Positions 60,937 through 64,000 of a stretch of DNA of 64,000 nucleotides are shown here, piece by piece (the first letter of the stretch is position 1; each line of letters opens with the position of its first letter). The translations under genes were made by a program, and so were the position numbers. The stretch is from Acidisoma cellulosilyticum. GTDB taxonomy: Bacteria; Pseudomonadota; Alphaproteobacteria; Acetobacterales; Acetobacteraceae. Where the stretch lies: NCBI RefSeq assembly GCF_020621385.1, contig NZ_JAESVA010000002.1:248001-312000 (forward strand), in the 5' to 3' direction. The notes under the pieces were generated by a model that saw only the letters and a program-made list of their open reading frames with translations, had not been told where the DNA came from and searched no databases.

Positions 60937-61320
60937 TCATTCTACCAGATGCTCGATCGGCACACGAAAGACCTTCGCGATGGCAGCCAATGCCGCAACG
61001 CTGCCGGGTTTCTTGGCAGACTCGATCTCGGCCAGATAACTGGGGCTGATTTCAGCCGCTTCGGCGAGCGCGCGCGGCGTCATGCCCATGCGGCTAAGCC
61101 AGATGGTAATCGGTGATATGCCATCCAGAATCTGCGTCAATTCAGCATCGGAATAGCTGAGCCGCTTGACCTCAGCGAGGCCGATATCACGCACCATCGC
61201 ATCATACCTTGCGGAGGATGCCAGATCACTCTGCTCTTCAACCAGACGAACCCAATCGGAACGGCGCAGCGTCACCGTATCGTCATCATGGGCAATGACC
61301 TGCGGCAATGTCATGCTCAT
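60937..61320 (-). CDS. Xre-family antitoxin-like regulator
   Basis: A 127-residue DNA-binding protein. The helix-turn-helix spans residues 75-127: ISPITIWLSRMGMTPRALAE and AAEISPSYLAEIESAKKPGS. The N-terminal half is the linker that binds a RelE-type toxin in related modules. Its start overlaps the remnant toxin frame by 4 nt. It appears intact. Confidence 0.85.
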   Translation of the reverse strand: MSMTLPQVIAHDDDTVTLRRSDWVRLVEEQSDLASSARYDAMVRDIGLAEVKRLSYSDAELTQILDGISPITIWLSRMGMTPRALAEAAEISPSYLAEIESAKKPGSVAALAAIAKVFRVPIEHLVE

Positions 61321-61436
61321 CGATAAATCTCCCCTCGATGGCCGATATCGAAGACGATCAGGTTGTCGCCCTCCAGCCGGTACAACACGCGGACATCACC
61401 TTTATGAAGCCACCATATCCCTTGCTCACCCACCAT
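61317..61436 (-). pseudogene. Remnant of a RelE/ParE-type toxin gene
   Basis: In the frame ending with TGA at 61317-61319 the last 39 codons read like the C-terminal half of a RelE toxin: GIWWLHKGDVRVLYRLEGDN and LIVFDIGHRGEIYR, with RVLYR and IGHRxEIYR hallmarks. The N-terminal 40-50 residues are missing; upstream codons (to the mfd stop at 61488) have no similarity. The stop overlaps the antitoxin ATG, preserving the original toxin-antitoxin order. Confidence 0.7.
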
Positions 61437-61487
61437 CTCAGTCACACAACTACAATTCGCTGATAGCGAGCGGTATCAGCAAATACC

Positions 61488-64000
61488 CTAAGCCGCCTTC
61501 TCCTGCCCGGCGATCCGCGCCAGATTACCCAGGATATCCTTCGCGAGACGGATGCGCTTGGAAATATCCATGTCCGCGACCACGACCAGCTTATGGTCCG
61601 GCCGCAGCTTGATGGCCCCGCCACGGCTGCCGATCCAGGGGATCAGCCCGGCGACATTGCCGAAGGCATTGCCGCGGAAGCCCAGCACCATGCCCTTGGG
61701 CCCGGCATCCAGCTTCTCGACCCCCGCCTCCCGGCAGATGCGCTTCAGTGTCATCACCTGCAGCAGGTTGTCGACCTCCTCCGGCAGCGGCCCAAAGCGA
61801 TCGACCAATTCCGCACCCATGGCCTCGGTTTCCTCGACCGACGACAGGGCGCCGATGCGGCGATAAAGGCCAAGGCGAACCGGCAGGTCCTTCACGTAAT
61901 TCTCGGGGATCAGCACCGGCAGGCCGAGGCCGATGGTCGGCGTCCAATCGCGTTCCGCCGCGCGGCTCTTTTTCCCGCGTTCGGCGCGCAGGTCCGCCAC
62001 CGCGTCTTCCAGCATCTGCTGATACAGCTCGATGCCGACTTCGCGGATATGGCCGGACTGCTCGTCACCCAGCAGATTGCCCGCGCCGCGAATATCGAGA
62101 TCGTGGCTGGCGAGCGTGAAGCCGGCACCCAGCGTATCCAGCGTCTGCATCACGTCCAGCCGCTTTTCGGCGGCGGCGGACAGGCGGAAGCTCGGCGGCC
62201 AGGTCAGATAGGCGTAGCCACGCTGCTTACCGCGACCCACGCGGCCACGCAGCTGATACAACTGGCCGAGACCGAACATATCGGCGCGATGAATGATCAA
62301 GGTATTCACCGCCGGCATGTCCAGCCCGCTTTCGACGATATTGGTCGAGAGCAGAACGTCGTATTTGCCGTCGCCGAACTCCGTCATCACGCGTTCCAGA
62401 TCGGTCGGCGACAGCCGTCCATGGGCTTCGACGATGCGCAGATCGGGCACCAGTTCCAGCAGCCGCTTGCCGACACGCTCCATGTCTTCCAGGCGCGGAC
62501 AGACGCAGAAGATCTGCCCGCCACGGAAGCGCTCGCGCTGAATCGCTTCACGAATGACCAGTCCGTCAAAGGGCATGATGAAGGTGCGGACGGCGAGCCT
62601 GTCGACCGGCGGGGTGGCGATAATGCTCATCTCCCGCACGCCCGTCAGCGCCAATTGCAAGGTGCGCGGAATGGGGGTGGCGGTCAGCGTCAGCACATGG
62701 ACATCGGCCTTGAGCGACTTCAGACGTTCCTTATGGGCGACGCCGAAATGCTGCTCCTCATCGACGATGACGAGGCTGATATCCGCGAAGCTGATGGATT
62801 TGGCGAGAAGCGCATGGGTGCCGACAACGATATTGACGGTGCCGTCCGCAAGCCCCGCCTTCACCTGGCTGGCTTCCTTCGCCGTCACCATGCGCGACAA
62901 TTGGGCGACGTTGATCGGCAATCCCGCGAAACGCGCCGAGAAGCTGCGAAAATGCTGGCGGGCGAGCAAGGTCGTCGGCACGACGACCGCGACCTGAGAG
63001 CCTGACATCGCGGCCACAAAAGCCGCGCGCAGAGCCACTTCCGTCTTGCCGAAGCCGACATCGCCGCAGATGAGCCGGTCCATCGGCCGGCCGGAGGCCA
63101 TGTCTTCCAGCACATCGGCAATGGCGCGGGACTGATCCTCCGTCTCCACGAACGGGAATTTCGCACAGAACTCGTCCCACATGCCTTCGGGCGGGGCCAG
63201 GCTCGGCGCCTCATGCAGCCGGCGTTCGGCCGCGATGCGGATAAGGCCGGCGGCCATATCGCGAATGCGGGTCTTGGCCTTGGCTTTCCGGTTCTGCCAG
63301 GAGGCACCGCCCAGCTTGTCCAGCGTAACGCCCGCCGTCTCGGTTCCGAAACGCGACAGAACCTCGATATTCTCGACCGGCAGGAACAGCTTGTGATCGC
63401 CGTCATAGATCAGCCGCAGACAGTCATGCGGCGCTTCGTTCACACGGATGGTGACCAGACCGTCGTAACGGCCGATGCCGTGATCCTCATGCACCACCAG
63501 ATCGCCCTCGGCGATGTCGGTCGCCTCGGCGATGAACTGGTCGGCGCGCTTGCGCTTCCGCGGCGGCCGGGCCAGGCGTCGGCCGAGCAGATCCTGCTCG
63601 CCCACAACCGCCATACGGTCGCCGACGAAGCCGCGTTCCATGCCCAAGGTAACGAGCGCAATGGCGTTCGGCGGCAGCTTGCGCACGGCATCCGCGTTGG
63701 CAGCGACCGTCAACTGGTCGAAACCGTGCTCGCGCAGCAGCCCGCCAAGACGCTCCCGCGATCCATCGGTCCAGGCCGCGATGACCAGCCGCTTCTTCTC
63801 GCCGGCCCAGGTCGCGGCCTGGGCGCGCAGCCTGTCATAGACATCCGGCTGAACGTCCCCGCCGGGCGCGAAGATCGGCGCAGGCCGGCCGCCACCGTCC
63901 ACGCCTTGGGCGCCGTCCGGCCGACCGAAGGTGCTAAAGGTGAAATTCGGCAGCTGCGCCAGCATACCGGACCAATCCTTGGCGTTCAGATAGAGCCGCT
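61488..64000 (-). CDS. mfd: Transcription-repair coupling factor Mfd (partial, N-terminal part outside window)
   Basis: At least 837 C-terminal residues of Mfd; the frame is open to the window edge, so the start is missing. Visible blocks include the RNA polymerase-interacting domain (EGDLVVHEDHGIGRYDGL), the helicase motifs LICGDVGFGKTEVALRAAF, VIVDEEQHFGVAHKERLKSL and TLTATPIPRTLQLAL, motif VI GLGQLYQLRGRVGRGKQRGY and the C-terminal TRCF domain. Mfd removes stalled RNA polymerase and recruits UvrA. Confidence 0.95.
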   Translation of the reverse strand, partial: RLYLNAKDWSGMLAQLPNFTFSTFGRPDGAQGVDGGGRPAPIFAPGGDVQPDVYDRLRAQAATWAGEKKRLVIAAWTDGSRERLGGLLREHGFDQLTVAANADAVRKLPPNAIALVTLGMERGFVGDRMAVVGEQDLLGRRLARPPRKRKRADQFIAEATDIAEGDLVVHEDHGIGRYDGLVTIRVNEAPHDCLRLIYDGDHKLFLPVENIEVLSRFGTETAGVTLDKLGGASWQNRKAKAKTRIRDMAAGLIRIAAERRLHEAPSLAPPEGMWDEFCAKFPFVETEDQSRAIADVLEDMASGRPMDRLICGDVGFGKTEVALRAAFVAAMSGSQVAVVVPTTLLARQHFRSFSARFAGLPINVAQLSRMVTAKEASQVKAGLADGTVNIVVGTHALLAKSISFADISLVIVDEEQHFGVAHKERLKSLKADVHVLTLTATPIPRTLQLALTGVREMSIIATPPVDRLAVRTFIMPFDGLVIREAIQRERFRGGQIFCVCPRLEDMERVGKRLLELVPDLRIVEAHGRLSPTDLERVMTEFGDGKYDVLLSTNIVESGLDMPAVNTLIIHRADMFGLGQLYQLRGRVGRGKQRGYAYLTWPPSFRLSAAAEKRLDVMQTLDTLGAGFTLASHDLDIRGAGNLLGDEQSGHIREVGIELYQQMLEDAVADLRAERGKKSRAAERDWTPTIGLGLPVLIPENYVKDLPVRLGLYRRIGALSSVEETEAMGAELVDRFGPLPEEVDNLLQVMTLKRICREAGVEKLDAGPKGMVLGFRGNAFGNVAGLIPWIGSRGGAIKLRPDHKLVVVADMDISKRIRLAKDILGNLARIAGQEKAA

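Overview
The window is GC-rich, densely packed DNA of alphaproteobacterial character. Gene content points to the Rhodospirillales, most likely Acetobacteraceae: hisF-hisE overlapping and followed by ade, a putrescine-type ABC operon, two Hint-domain proteins with strand-loop-strand repeats, a 17-bp Fur-like palindrome of alphaproteobacterial type, and many 4-nt ATGA/GTGA overlaps. This is inference from style and gene families; no rRNA or tRNA gene is visible to fix the taxonomy. The window starts inside the 3' end of secA and ends inside the 5' part of mfd, so it is chromosomal. I see no insertion sequence, prophage or CRISPR array.

Region by region. 1-2245: secA tail, a ParD antitoxin with a frameshifted ParE toxin, then an ECF41-type sigma factor with its carboxymuconolactone-decarboxylase-like partner and a matching promoter. 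2258-8620: an RND efflux pair with a GbsR-like regulator, and a zinc/cobalt CDF exporter. 8714-17210: hisF, hisE, ade, a complete RES-Xre toxin-antitoxin pair, a polytopic membrane protein, xseA and purD. 17330-22314: a four-gene polyamine ABC transporter followed by an acetylpolyamine deacetylase. 22322-30627: regulators (LysR, MarR), a Tat-exported beta-carbonic anhydrase, a hydrolase-discoidin fusion, tadA, a PuuD-like hydrolase, an RluB-like pseudouridine synthase and rsmD. 30617-33288: a large Hint/repeat protein gene split by a frameshift exactly at an (AT)n tract. 33769-40804: Nudix, a BASS-family transporter, a large Tat-exported Tyr/Gly-rich protein, GNAT, and a two-domain glycosyltransferase. 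40910-47913: a FecI-FecR-controlled siderophore uptake operon under a Fur-like site, lacking an ATPase gene. 47947-49001: lrgAB. 49361-53577: four consecutive genes combining a metallophosphoesterase, a phospholipase-D-like enzyme, a histidine phosphatase-like protein and a DUF2278/YukJ protein. 53918-57257: an intact second Hint protein and an orphan GAF histidine kinase. 57310-60387: an ECF sigma/anti-sigma island with cytochrome b561 and YceI. 60394-64000: DUF2867 protein, an Xre antitoxin with only a remnant of its toxin, and mfd.

The most notable regulatory result is in the last island. Three promoters share the pattern (G/C)GGAATA-N16-GTT with exactly the same spacer. Two are divergent, between the COG4315-sigma-anti-sigma operon and cytochrome b561, and one precedes yceI. 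Together they define a self-contained, autoregulated ECF regulon readable directly from the sequence. The best candidate for an undescribed multi-gene system is the phosphoesterase cluster at 49361-53577. The best candidate for a switchable locus is the AT-tract frameshift in the 30617-33288 gene. Of the three toxin-antitoxin loci, two keep an intact antitoxin beside a broken toxin.
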